Source of the DNA: AV40 sp038230255 | GTDB taxonomy: Bacteria > Verrucomicrobiota > Verrucomicrobiia > Chthoniobacterales > UBA10450 | Length of the DNA: 64,000 nt | Reading direction: 5' to 3' | Assembly (NCBI GenBank): GCA_038230255.1 | Contig: JBBRNP010000002.1 | Span: 310,001 to 374,000 of the forward strand | Shown: one piece after another, positions 45,625-53,303 of the stretch | Position numbering within the stretch: position 1 is the stretch's first letter | Layout of the letters: the number at the start of each line of letters is the position of its first letter | The notes under the pieces: generated by a model | The model's input: the letters and a program-made list of their open reading frames with translations, nothing else | What the model was told of the DNA's origin: nothing | Databases searched by the model: none | Program-made: the position numbers and the translations under genes

Positions 45625-45863
45625 GCCTTCGCTCGGAGCGCAGCGCAGAGCGAAGGCTGTCACGCCGGAGTCAGCGAAGGCGGACCCGTCTAGTTACATC
45701 TGGGCTTTGAGGCGCTCCGAGACTACGGCTTGGCAGGCCAGCAATGCTTCGCTTTGGAGCGGAGCGGAAATGCGAAGGCTGCCACGCCGTAGCCTGCGAA
45801 GGCGGGCCGTGTTTTGAACTTTCCTCGCAACGCTCCAAAGGCTACGGCTTGGCAGGCCAGCCA
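45625..45863. repeat. Palindromic repeat block between tRNA-Ile2 and GIY-YIG gene
   Basis: About 240 bases of two related units. Unit 1 (about 45624-45690) has an 11-bp stem AGCCTTCGCTC / GAGCGAAGGCT and then CGCCGGAGTCAGCGAAGGCGG. Unit 2 (about 45738-45808) repeats the plan as ATGCTTCGCTTTGG...GCGAAGGCT and CGCCGTAGCCTGCGAAGGCGG. CTACGGCTTGGCAGGCCAGC occurs both near 45723 and directly before the GIY-YIG start (about 45842). Shorter relatives lie near 10918 and 63940. No RNA or protein gene is recognised in it. Confidence 0.75.
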
Positions 45864-46112
45864 ATGGATAAGTTCTTCTACGTTTACATTCTCGTTAGCG
45901 AATCGAACGAAAAGTTTCACTACACTGGTATCACGCAAAATCTTCAACAGCGTCTCCGTGAACACAATAGAGGAAAATGCCCCAACAGTTCACCACATCG
46001 ACCGCGGCAAATCGAAACTGCAATCGCCTTCAAATCTGAGGACAAGGCGCGAGCATTTGAGAAATATTTGAAAAATGGATCGGGTCGTGAGTTCGCTCGC
46101 CGCCATTTCTGA
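45864..46112 (+). CDS. Small GIY-YIG nuclease domain protein
   Basis: About 82 residues, a single GIY-YIG domain of the UvrC N-terminal type: FYVYILVS and HYTGIT form the GIY/YIG strands, QRLREHN holds the catalytic Arg, and RAFEKYLKNGSG holds the metal Glu. Start ATG 45864 directly follows a CTACGGCTTGGCAGGCC repeat. Such minimal proteins are common in environmental genomes, and their role (repair or selfish element) is unknown. The setting beside a tRNA gene and inside palindromes suggests a mobile unit, by inference. Confidence 0.9.
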   Translation: MDKFFYVYILVSESNEKFHYTGITQNLQQRLREHNRGKCPNSSPHRPRQIETAIAFKSEDKARAFEKYLKNGSGREFARRHF

Positions 46113-46126
46113 TTTTTCGCATTGAA

Positions 46127-47677
46127 ATGGTTCGGCGCATCTTTCTCATAATCGAACTCGCGATCTTAAGCGCGCTCGTTCTTGCAACACGCTGCACGAA
46201 TTACCCGGACGTCTTTGTCGGTGGAAATATTTATTTCACCGACGCCGATTGCTATGCGCGGATGACACGAGTTCGAATGTGCGCCGAACAGCCTGGGCTG
46301 ATCGTTCGTCATCACGACTTCGAGAATTCTCCGCAAGGCACAACACCGCACACCACTGCTCCGCTCGACTATCTCATCGTCTCATTGTCGATCCTGCTGA
46401 AGCCATTCACCGCGCAACCAATTGATTTGGCCGGCGCCGTTGTCTCACCATTCCTCGGGTTGCTCGGGGGCTGGTTCCTTTGGTGGTGGTCGCGGCGAAT
46501 GAAACTTCATTATCGCTGGGTCATGCTCCTGCTTTACGCACTCAGTCCTATTCTGGTTCACGGAACGAAATTAGGACGACCCGATCATCAATCGTTGCTC
46601 ATCTTGCTCGTCATGATTGGCGTCTGCGCCGAATGGGCATTTCGGAAGGAACAATCGCTGAATTGGAGCGTTGTATGGGGAGTAGCCTGGAGCTTGGCGC
46701 TTTGGGTCTCGTTTTACGAGCCGCTAGTCTTGTTTGCGATCGTTCTCCTTTTTGGCCTAACCAAAGATCGACATCTTCTTTTTGCTTCGCATCGGCGAAT
46801 CGGCTGGATCATTTTTGGAGCGATCGTCGCGATTTTCTTGCTCGTGGAACGGCGTCTTCCGACATTCCCGATTTTTCAATCGAGCGCGTTGTTCGCAAAT
46901 TGGTCGCGGACGATTGGCGAACTCGCGCACGTCTCGCCCTGGAATCGAATTTGGTTCGCCTGGGCGAGCTACATGATTGCCGTCGCGCCGATTTTGATTT
47001 GGTATGCGCTTCGCAAGCGGGTACCGCCGCCAGGTTTTGTTCTGGCTCTTCTGCTTGCGACATTTTTGCTGACAATTTGGCAGGCGCGCTGGAGTTACTT
47101 TTTTGTCGTGATCTTTGCGATCGCGCTACCTGACCTGCTGTCGCCGTTCAAATCGCGCGGCGCGGTCTGGACCGCGTTTGTGTTGTCGATGTTACCGATG
47201 CTTCGATTCTGGGACGCGCAAATTTGGCCTAACGAGGCCGACCTGGCCGGCCGAATCGAGCACCGAAATGAAGCAATCCAACTCCGCGAACTGGCGATGA
47301 CCATTCGCTCCGCCGAGACGCATCCATTCCTTGCGCCCTGGTGGTTGTCGCCGTCGATTGCTTACTGGTCAGCTCAACCCGGCATTGCCGGCAGCTCGCA
47401 TGAAGCACTGGACGGGATTGCCGCCAGTGCCCGATTCTTTCTGGCAAACGATCTCCAAAGCGGGCGTGAAATCCTTCGTAATCGACATGGGGACTGGGTC
47501 TTAGCGCTTGGCTGGGAGCGAGTCGGTCAAAACTCCGCCGATTTCCTGGGCACGAGCGTTCCCGATCACGCACTCGGGCGTATTCTGGACCGGACGCCCG
47601 GGCAGGCGCCGTCATATTTGGTTCTTTCCGGCCAGAACCAAGCCGCAAAATTGTTCCGTTTTGCGGATAAGTTGTAA
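46127..47677 (+). CDS. STT3/PglB-like GT-C membrane glycosyltransferase
   Basis: About 516 residues with roughly 11-12 membrane helices and a C-terminal soluble part of about 130 residues. STT3-type motifs seem present: DxD-like FTDADCYARMTRVR in the first loop, the NSPQGTTPHTTAPLDYLIV segment like the PxG...P.LDYL of oligosaccharyltransferases, GRPDHQSL similar to the DHH/E motif, and a weak WWLSPSIAYW where the WWDYG motif would be. It might transfer an oligosaccharide to protein or lipid. An alternative is a plain PMT-like mannosyltransferase. No glycan cluster adjoins it. Confidence 0.6.
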   Translation: MVRRIFLIIELAILSALVLATRCTNYPDVFVGGNIYFTDADCYARMTRVRMCAEQPGLIVRHHDFENSPQGTTPHTTAPLDYLIVSLSILLKPFTAQPIDLAGAVVSPFLGLLGGWFLWWWSRRMKLHYRWVMLLLYALSPILVHGTKLGRPDHQSLLILLVMIGVCAEWAFRKEQSLNWSVVWGVAWSLALWVSFYEPLVLFAIVLLFGLTKDRHLLFASHRRIGWIIFGAIVAIFLLVERRLPTFPIFQSSALFANWSRTIGELAHVSPWNRIWFAWASYMIAVAPILIWYALRKRVPPPGFVLALLLATFLLTIWQARWSYFFVVIFAIALPDLLSPFKSRGAVWTAFVLSMLPMLRFWDAQIWPNEADLAGRIEHRNEAIQLRELAMTIRSAETHPFLAPWWLSPSIAYWSAQPGIAGSSHEALDGIAASARFFLANDLQSGREILRNRHGDWVLALGWERVGQNSADFLGTSVPDHALGRILDRTPGQAPSYLVLSGQNQAAKLFRFADKL

Positions 47678-47705
47678 AAAATCTGGCTTTTACCCTTCGA
47701 ACCCG

Positions 47706-47734
47706 TTGACAATGTGAATAACCATTACAATAAT
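47706..47734 (+). promoter_or_regulatory. Strong sigma-70 promoter before the bactofilin pair
   Basis: TTGACA (47706-47711), exactly 17 bases, then AATAAT (47729-47734). This is the best promoter seen in the window. The predicted transcript start is near 47741, which is at or after the upstream-most GTG (47740) of the bactofilin frame. Confidence 0.65.
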
Positions 47735-47739
47735 AACGC

Positions 47740-48288
47740 GTGTTGAAGAAATTCATCCCGCAGAAGACGATCTCGTCGATCGGAGAAGGATCGCTGAGCT
47801 CGGGCGGTGAAGATTCCAACCGATCCGCCTACGGCGACCAACCAAAATCCTCAACAAACGAGTACAAAAAGTTTATGGCTGAACATTCCGGCAAAGACGT
47901 CCTTTCCAGCGACGTCGAAATCAAAGGCACGATCAAGTTCCAAAAGGAGCTTTTGATCGATGGAAAAGTCGAGGGCGATATTAATTCCGATGGAGCGTTG
48001 ACGGTCGGCGAAAACGCAGACATCCGCGCGGAAATAAAAACAAAATCGATCACGATTTACGGCAAGGTGCAGGGGAACATTACCGTGAGCGAGCGTTGCG
48101 AATTGAAATCGAAATGCACGTTGCAGGGAGATTTGAAGGCAGCACGCCTGATTATCGAGGAGGGCGCGACCTTTATCGGAAAGTCGGAAGTTTCCAGCGG
48201 GATGAGTGTCAAAGCGGCATCATCCGGCAGCCGGCCAGAAGTTGTTCGCCACGAAGATTCAGCCAAGCCTGCCTTCGCGGCTCGTTAA
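47740..48288 (+). CDS. Bactofilin family cytoskeletal protein
   Basis: Up to 182 residues. The bactofilin beta-helix is clear from about residue 55 to 155 (VEIKGTIKFQKELLIDGKVEGDI, GALTVGENADIRAEIKTKSI, VQGNITVSERCEL). It polymerises into filaments and scaffolds envelope or stalk proteins. The start is unsure: GTG 47740 sits on the predicted transcript start (leaderless), while ATG 47875 would keep the whole beta-helix and leave a 130-base leader. It is followed by a second bactofilin after 24 bases. Confidence 0.9.
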   Translation: MLKKFIPQKTISSIGEGSLSSGGEDSNRSAYGDQPKSSTNEYKKFMAEHSGKDVLSSDVEIKGTIKFQKELLIDGKVEGDINSDGALTVGENADIRAEIKTKSITIYGKVQGNITVSERCELKSKCTLQGDLKAARLIIEEGATFIGKSEVSSGMSVKAASSGSRPEVVRHEDSAKPAFAAR

Positions 48289-48312
48289 GTTTGACCTTCG
48301 CCTACTGAAATA

Positions 48313-49149
48313 GTGACCAAGTCGTCGCCTGCTAAGGCCAGTGTGGAATGTCCGCACTGTGGCTTTAAGCAAATGGAATATGTGGCGGCGAAGACGACTA
48401 TTTGCCGGCAGTGCGGTCGTTCCTTTTCTCCCTCGGCGCCCAAGCCGGGCCTGAAACTTAAAGACGAGTCCGCTGCGCCGGAGGAATTGCCACTTCATCG
48501 AAAGCTCGAGGGGATCTGGAGCCGGCAACGCAACCGCCTCATTTCCTGTTTCGAATGCAAACGCAAACACGAGGTCAGCGATCAGGCGACATCGACCAAT
48601 TGTCCCGGCTGCAGCGCGCACATCGATCTCCGCGATTACAAGATTACCACCAGCTTTAGCCGAACGATTCGGACTCGCGGTGACGTCCATCTCTTGAGCA
48701 AGGGCGATCTGAGCAGCACGAGCGTGATTTGTAATTCGGCGATTATTGAAGGGAAACTCCGCGGCAATCTCGAGTGCGAGGATGCGATGACGATTAACCT
48801 GGTCGGAAAAATTCCCGGCCGCATTGGCGCTCAACACATGACGGTCGAACGAAAATCCGACATCCAATGTTTTCGGCGCGTGCGGGTGACGAACATCGAC
48901 ATCAAGGGACGGATGTCGGGTGAAATCATTGCCACCGGCTCGGTCACAATTCACAAAACCGGCACGCTGGACGGGAACGTGACCGCGAAATCAATCGCGA
49001 TCGAGAAAGGCGGAATGTTTACGGGGCAATTGGCGATCGGTCAGGCCAACCTTACTCAAGGCGAGTTGCTACCGGAGGCGAAGGCAGCCGAAAAGAAGGC
49101 CGAGTCAGAGGTGCCCCTGGGCGCAACTCAGCCCTTGCACGCCACCTAG
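48313..49149 (+). CDS. Zinc-ribbon bactofilin-like protein
   Basis: About 278 residues. Two CxxC pairs form a first zinc ribbon (CPHC at about 13-16, CRQC at about 32-35), a second ribbon follows (CFEC and CPGC near 80-102), then a bactofilin-type beta-helix from about 110 to 240 (SKGDLSSTSVICNSAIIEGKL, VTIHKTGTLDGNVTAKSIAIE). The tail is Ala/Glu-rich. Start is GTG 48313. It is adjacent to a normal bactofilin, so co-polymerisation or partner recruitment through the ribbons is plausible inference. Confidence 0.85.
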   Translation: MTKSSPAKASVECPHCGFKQMEYVAAKTTICRQCGRSFSPSAPKPGLKLKDESAAPEELPLHRKLEGIWSRQRNRLISCFECKRKHEVSDQATSTNCPGCSAHIDLRDYKITTSFSRTIRTRGDVHLLSKGDLSSTSVICNSAIIEGKLRGNLECEDAMTINLVGKIPGRIGAQHMTVERKSDIQCFRRVRVTNIDIKGRMSGEIIATGSVTIHKTGTLDGNVTAKSIAIEKGGMFTGQLAIGQANLTQGELLPEAKAAEKKAESEVPLGATQPLHAT

Positions 49150-49160
49150 GGTTTTCCTCC

Positions 49161-49580
49161 ATGCGCAGACTGCATCCGCGCAGTCCGTACGAAAAACTCG
49201 GCGGCTACGTTCATCTCCCGCGTTTGATCGACAAGGCCAAGCTGCATCGCAAAGGATTGCTCGACGGTTACAACTACAAGACCGTCGGCTTCGACAAACA
49301 TCTGCTCAGCTTTCTCAAGATCGACGGCGAAGCCTTCGAAGAGGCGGTTCATCGTTTGGAGAACGATGATGCGATTTTGAATTGGGTCGAAAAGAGCTGC
49401 GTAAAGCATTCGAGCGACGAGGTCGAGCACTGGAATCAAGCGATGATTTCACGGCATCCCGATACCGCGGCCAAAAAGGCGCGTTTCAGTCATTTTCTAA
49501 AACAATCGGGCGGAGCAGGGCGCAAAGACATCCGCACTTATTTCGACCTGATTGAGTTCGACGAGGGGCGTCTGAAATAG
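49161..49580 (+). CDS. DUF5069 domain protein
   Basis: About 139 residues, soluble, with the start LHPRSPYEKLGGYVHLPRLIDKAKL characteristic of DUF5069, and a helical remainder. The family is small and found mainly in Verrucomicrobiota-like genomes; function unknown. It begins 11 bases after the second bactofilin and is likely the last gene of that operon. A palindromic repeat copy follows its stop. Confidence 0.88.
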   Translation: MRRLHPRSPYEKLGGYVHLPRLIDKAKLHRKGLLDGYNYKTVGFDKHLLSFLKIDGEAFEEAVHRLENDDAILNWVEKSCVKHSSDEVEHWNQAMISRHPDTAAKKARFSHFLKQSGGAGRKDIRTYFDLIEFDEGRLK

Positions 49581-49587
49581 GTAGGGC

Positions 49588-49610
49588 GGTTCACCCGAGC
49601 CGGACTGGCG
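49588..49610 (+). repeat. GTCCGAGCCGG palindromic repeat, copy 5
   Basis: GGTTCACCCGAGCCGGACTGGCG, divergent at the 5' side, lies between the convergent DUF5069 and nucleotidyltransferase genes, within GTAGGGCGG-rich sequence. Confidence 0.55.
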
Positions 49611-49626
49611 TTCCGGGCGGTTGAGG

Positions 49627-50397
49627 TCAGTCGCCCCTACCTGCGAATATCTTATCCGCGTTCTCGAGCGTTTCTTTGCTGCCGATGTCGAGCCAGCGCC
49701 CTTTGATCTCGAAAGTGTTGACCGGTTTGCGGGTGTAAAGCCATTGCAAGAAAAGCCCCGGTTGGTCAGGGTTGTTTCCGGTCGCAAGATAAGTCGCGAA
49801 TAACGGCAGCACTTCGCGCGAGTAATAGTAGAGCGCCACCGCGGCCAGCGTGCTCTTCGGTTTCTCGGGCTTCTCTTCGAAGTTGGTAATCACGCCTTTC
49901 GTGTCCACAGTCACAGTCCCGTATTTTTTCATTGCTTCGAGATTTCCAACATCGTGAACCGCAACCGTGGCCTGCGAACTTTTGCTCGCGTTCACAAAAT
50001 CGCTCAGCGGTTGCTGAAAGAGATTATCCCCCGCGATCACGAGCAAATCGTCGTTGGTCAACTTCTCGCGCGTCAAAACCAGATTGATGTCGCCGATCGC
50101 GCCCAACTTATCGTCGTCACTCTTTGATCCATCATTGATGATTTTGATGTCCGAGCCGGACCGGCCTTTAGCAGAGGCGCGTCGATCCTGGTAAACGTTG
50201 GCCCAGTTCTGAAAGTCGCCCGCGAACTTGTCATTCGTCACGATGTAGACGGTCTTAAGCGTGGGAACTGAAGCGAGGTTATCGAAAAGCCACTCAATAA
50301 TCGGTTTCCCGCCGACCTCTAACAACGGCTTCGCTTTGTTTAGCGTCAGCGGATAAAGCCGCGTCGCATATCCAGCGGCAAGAATGAGCGCGTTCAT
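49627..50397 (-). CDS. Sugar-phosphate nucleotidyltransferase
   Basis: About 256 residues with a Rossmann-like nucleotidyltransferase fold: LILAAGYATRLYPLTLNKAKPLLEV start, GDN in LVIAGDNLF, the sugar-binding NFEEKPEKPKS, and the WLDIGSKETL end. It resembles glucose-1-phosphate thymidylyltransferases, giving NDP-sugars for surface glycans. Exact nucleotide and sugar are not predictable. It is 57 bases downstream of glnD on the same strand. Confidence 0.9.
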   Translation of the reverse strand: MNALILAAGYATRLYPLTLNKAKPLLEVGGKPIIEWLFDNLASVPTLKTVYIVTNDKFAGDFQNWANVYQDRRASAKGRSGSDIKIINDGSKSDDDKLGAIGDINLVLTREKLTNDDLLVIAGDNLFQQPLSDFVNASKSSQATVAVHDVGNLEAMKKYGTVTVDTKGVITNFEEKPEKPKSTLAAVALYYYSREVLPLFATYLATGNNPDQPGLFLQWLYTRKPVNTFEIKGRWLDIGSKETLENADKIFAGRGD

Positions 50398-50454
50398 CCG
50401 AATTGCCGGACGATAAGCATTCGGCCCGAGTGCGCCAGCGCATTCCAGCGCGAA

Positions 50455-53205
50455 TTATGTTACAGCTCCGCCCGAAATAGAAGCACGCAGACGTCGCTGG
50501 ATCGCGGCGATCCGGTGTGAGTCGGTAATCTTGGTCCGACTCTCGCGGTCGGTGACGTAAAATGTATCGATCGCGGCGCCTTTCTGGGTGCTGATACGCG
50601 AGAGAACGATATTTGTTCCTTCCTGCCCCAGCCCGGTCAACAAATCGTAAAGGAGGCCAACCCGATCTGGCGCCTCAATCTGGACCAAGGTGTAGGCGGG
50701 ATGCGCCTTGTTATCGATTGCGATCCCGGCCGGGAATTCCAGTTCCTGCAGTCGTCCAGGTTTAATCTTGTGACGCGCTTGCTCGAGCAAGGGCGCAAAC
50801 TCAAAAGTCTCCACTTCGAGCGCAGTCCGCAGCGTGTTTTCGACCAGATCGCGGTCGCGCGCCTCGGTGACGGCACGTCCTTTCGCATCGGACACGCGAA
50901 AAATGGCAAGAACCGTATGGTCGCCACGCGGGAAAATATCGGCGCTTAAAATATTGAGCGGCACAACCGAAAACGATCCGGCGATTTTCGCGAGGAAGTG
51001 ATGCCGGTCCCAGGTGCAAAAACAGACGATGCTGTGTCCCAATTCGGGAAAAGCTTCCCAGCTTACCGCGGGTGCAAGCGGGCGCTCCTCTTCGATCGAT
51101 CCGTTCTCGAAAAACGATCGAAACAGTTGTAGATCGTGCACGATGTCGGGGACTTTCGATGCGCGAAAATAATTGTCCGGCATGAATTCGAAGTGCGCTT
51201 CGATTTCTTCCGCGAAATCGGGCGGCAGCTCAGTCGCCACCGCCGCTTCCAGGGACTCGCGCTCAATCTTGGTTTGTTCGTGATAAGATTTTTGGTCGGC
51301 GAGATATTGCGAGGTGGCGTGAAAGAGTTGCCAAACAAGCGACTCCTTCCAATCCGACCAGCCTTGTCCGCTCGTCCCCTGGCCGTCGGCCAGTGTCAGT
51401 AACATCAGCGCGTGCAGATGTTTTTGGCTCCGGACAACGTTCGCAAACTCCGCGATCGTGGCCGGATCATCGAGGTTTCGTTGTTGCGCGGTGTTGGAGA
51501 GGGTGACGTGGTGATCGACCAGAAGAATAAGCGATTTCCGTTGCTCCGGCGAAAGCTGGAGGCGCTTGGACACGCTTTGCGCGAAAAGAGCGCTCGCCTC
51601 TGAATGCGGACGGGCACCGACTGCCCGGCCGGTGTCATGCAAAAGTAAAGCAAGGTAAAGAACAAAAGGATCTTCGAGATTTTCGAAAAGATGACGATAA
51701 GCGATCAACTTCGAATCGTTTGTTCGAATCAACGCGTCGAGCTTGTCGATGCAAAGAAGGGTGTGCTCGTCCGCGGTGTAACGGTGAAAGAATTCATGCT
51801 GCACCAAACAGGTTAGCTGGCCAAACTCCGGAATATAACGGCCGAGATAATCCACCCGGTGCATGAGACGGAGTGTGCGTCCCACCTCGCCTTTCTTAGA
51901 CAACATGTCTTTGAACATTTCGCGCGGCGCTTTGGCATACCGATAAGTGCGGGTCACCTGTCCGAGCGCGCGGCTGATCAAGTCCTCCATCTCGGGGCTA
52001 AGATCGACATTCTTTTCCTGCGCGCATTCAAACGCTCGCATCATCTCCAACGGCTCCTTCTTGAAAATGTCCCGCTGATCGGTATGAAGCTGGTCCTGGC
52101 GAATCGAGAACGATCCCAGTTTTGTTTCGATGCCGCGCCGGAGCGGTAAAAACGCGAAGAGCGCGCGGGTCCCGCTGGTCGTATAACCGCTGGCAAATTG
52201 CTCGGTGATGCGTTCGGTCACACGAAAAATATTTCGGGTGTGTTTGTAATAATCGCGCATCAGCGCCTCGCTCGCTCGCTGGCCATTCTTTTCCCGGTAC
52301 TGCAAGCGGCGCGCGATTTCTTCCTGCAGATTGAGGTGAAGGACGTCAGCCGCGCGCTTGGAGAAATAATGCAAATCGGTGCGGAGCCGCAGAAGGAAAT
52401 CGTATGCTATTTCGATTCGGCGCTGGTCCGATTCGCTCAACCAATCCCGGCCGACCAGATGCGTTGTGGTCAGGGCACCTTCTTTGAAATACGACATCCA
52501 AAGTAAATTCTGATAATCACGCAGACCGCCGCAGCCGTTCTTAAGATTTGGCTCCTGCATGTAAACGCTGTCGCCAAACTTGCGGTGACGCGCTTCCTGA
52601 TCGCGCATCCGCAGCTCGGCATATTCGCGCTCGGAGCCAGCCACGCATTTTGCGCGAAATTGATCACGAAATTCCTCGGCGAGCTCGCGATCTCCGGTCA
52701 GGAAACGCGATTCGAGCATCGCCGTTTTAGTCAGCATGTCGCGATTCGCCTGCGCCAGCGCCTCTTTCATCGAGCGCGTCGAATGCCCTACTTTGAAACC
52801 GATGTCCCAAAGTAAATATAGAATCTGCTCGGCCATCCCTTTCACATATGGAGAGACTTTGCCGGCGCCGTGTAAAAGCATCACGTCGACATCGCTAAAC
52901 GGATTGAGTTCGCCCCGGCCGTATCCGCCCAACGCGATCAACGCCAAAGAAGTCTTCGGCTGGCCGACGGCGGTGGTGGCCGCGGTAAAAACGTGACGCA
53001 AAATTACGTCCACCAGTTCACCGCGCCGCGCGCAGATTTCGCGACCGCCACCGCCGGCCTGATGTTTCAAACGAAGCCGATGCTCCTCGAGTTTGAGAAA
53101 TTTTTTATAGGTCGAAAGGACTTCGGTTGGCCGCTGCTGACCGGCGACGGCAAGCTGGTCTTCAGCATGCGCCAGGACTTTCTCGAGATGTCGCGAGGTC
53201 GCCAT
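50455..53205 (-). CDS. glnD: [Protein-PII] uridylyltransferase / uridylyl-removing enzyme
   Basis: About 916 residues. The nucleotidyltransferase motif GGYGRGELNPFSDVD is near residues 93-107, then the GlnD adaptor region, an HD domain (LLLHDTGRA, HHVTLSN), and two C-terminal ACT domains (for example VQIEAPDRVGLLYDLL). GlnD sets nitrogen state by uridylylating PII at low glutamine and removing it at high glutamine. The length is as usual. One 10-mer copy (52000-52009) encodes VDL. Confidence 0.96.
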   Translation of the reverse strand: MATSRHLEKVLAHAEDQLAVAGQQRPTEVLSTYKKFLKLEEHRLRLKHQAGGGGREICARRGELVDVILRHVFTAATTAVGQPKTSLALIALGGYGRGELNPFSDVDVMLLHGAGKVSPYVKGMAEQILYLLWDIGFKVGHSTRSMKEALAQANRDMLTKTAMLESRFLTGDRELAEEFRDQFRAKCVAGSEREYAELRMRDQEARHRKFGDSVYMQEPNLKNGCGGLRDYQNLLWMSYFKEGALTTTHLVGRDWLSESDQRRIEIAYDFLLRLRTDLHYFSKRAADVLHLNLQEEIARRLQYREKNGQRASEALMRDYYKHTRNIFRVTERITEQFASGYTTSGTRALFAFLPLRRGIETKLGSFSIRQDQLHTDQRDIFKKEPLEMMRAFECAQEKNVDLSPEMEDLISRALGQVTRTYRYAKAPREMFKDMLSKKGEVGRTLRLMHRVDYLGRYIPEFGQLTCLVQHEFFHRYTADEHTLLCIDKLDALIRTNDSKLIAYRHLFENLEDPFVLYLALLLHDTGRAVGARPHSEASALFAQSVSKRLQLSPEQRKSLILLVDHHVTLSNTAQQRNLDDPATIAEFANVVRSQKHLHALMLLTLADGQGTSGQGWSDWKESLVWQLFHATSQYLADQKSYHEQTKIERESLEAAVATELPPDFAEEIEAHFEFMPDNYFRASKVPDIVHDLQLFRSFFENGSIEEERPLAPAVSWEAFPELGHSIVCFCTWDRHHFLAKIAGSFSVVPLNILSADIFPRGDHTVLAIFRVSDAKGRAVTEARDRDLVENTLRTALEVETFEFAPLLEQARHKIKPGRLQELEFPAGIAIDNKAHPAYTLVQIEAPDRVGLLYDLLTGLGQEGTNIVLSRISTQKGAAIDTFYVTDRESRTKITDSHRIAAIQRRLRASISGGAVT

Positions 53206-53245
53206 TACTTCCGCAATTCTAACGCGGCCCGGTGAGTGCCGCCAA

Positions 53246-53303
53246 TTTCTGTAGCCGCTTCGCTCTGCGAAGCGCGCACGTCGCCCACAGGGCGACGGCT
53301 ACA
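53246..53303. repeat. TGTAGCCG multi-stem palindrome
   Basis: Outer arms TGTAGCCG and CGGCTACA enclose two inner hairpins, CGCTTCG-CTCTG-CGAAGCG and GTCGCCC-ACA-GGGCGAC. This three-stem element lies between glnD and the response regulator, and its right arm contains the regulator's stop codon. It could act as a transcript end for the regulator or be a dispersed palindrome. Confidence 0.55.
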
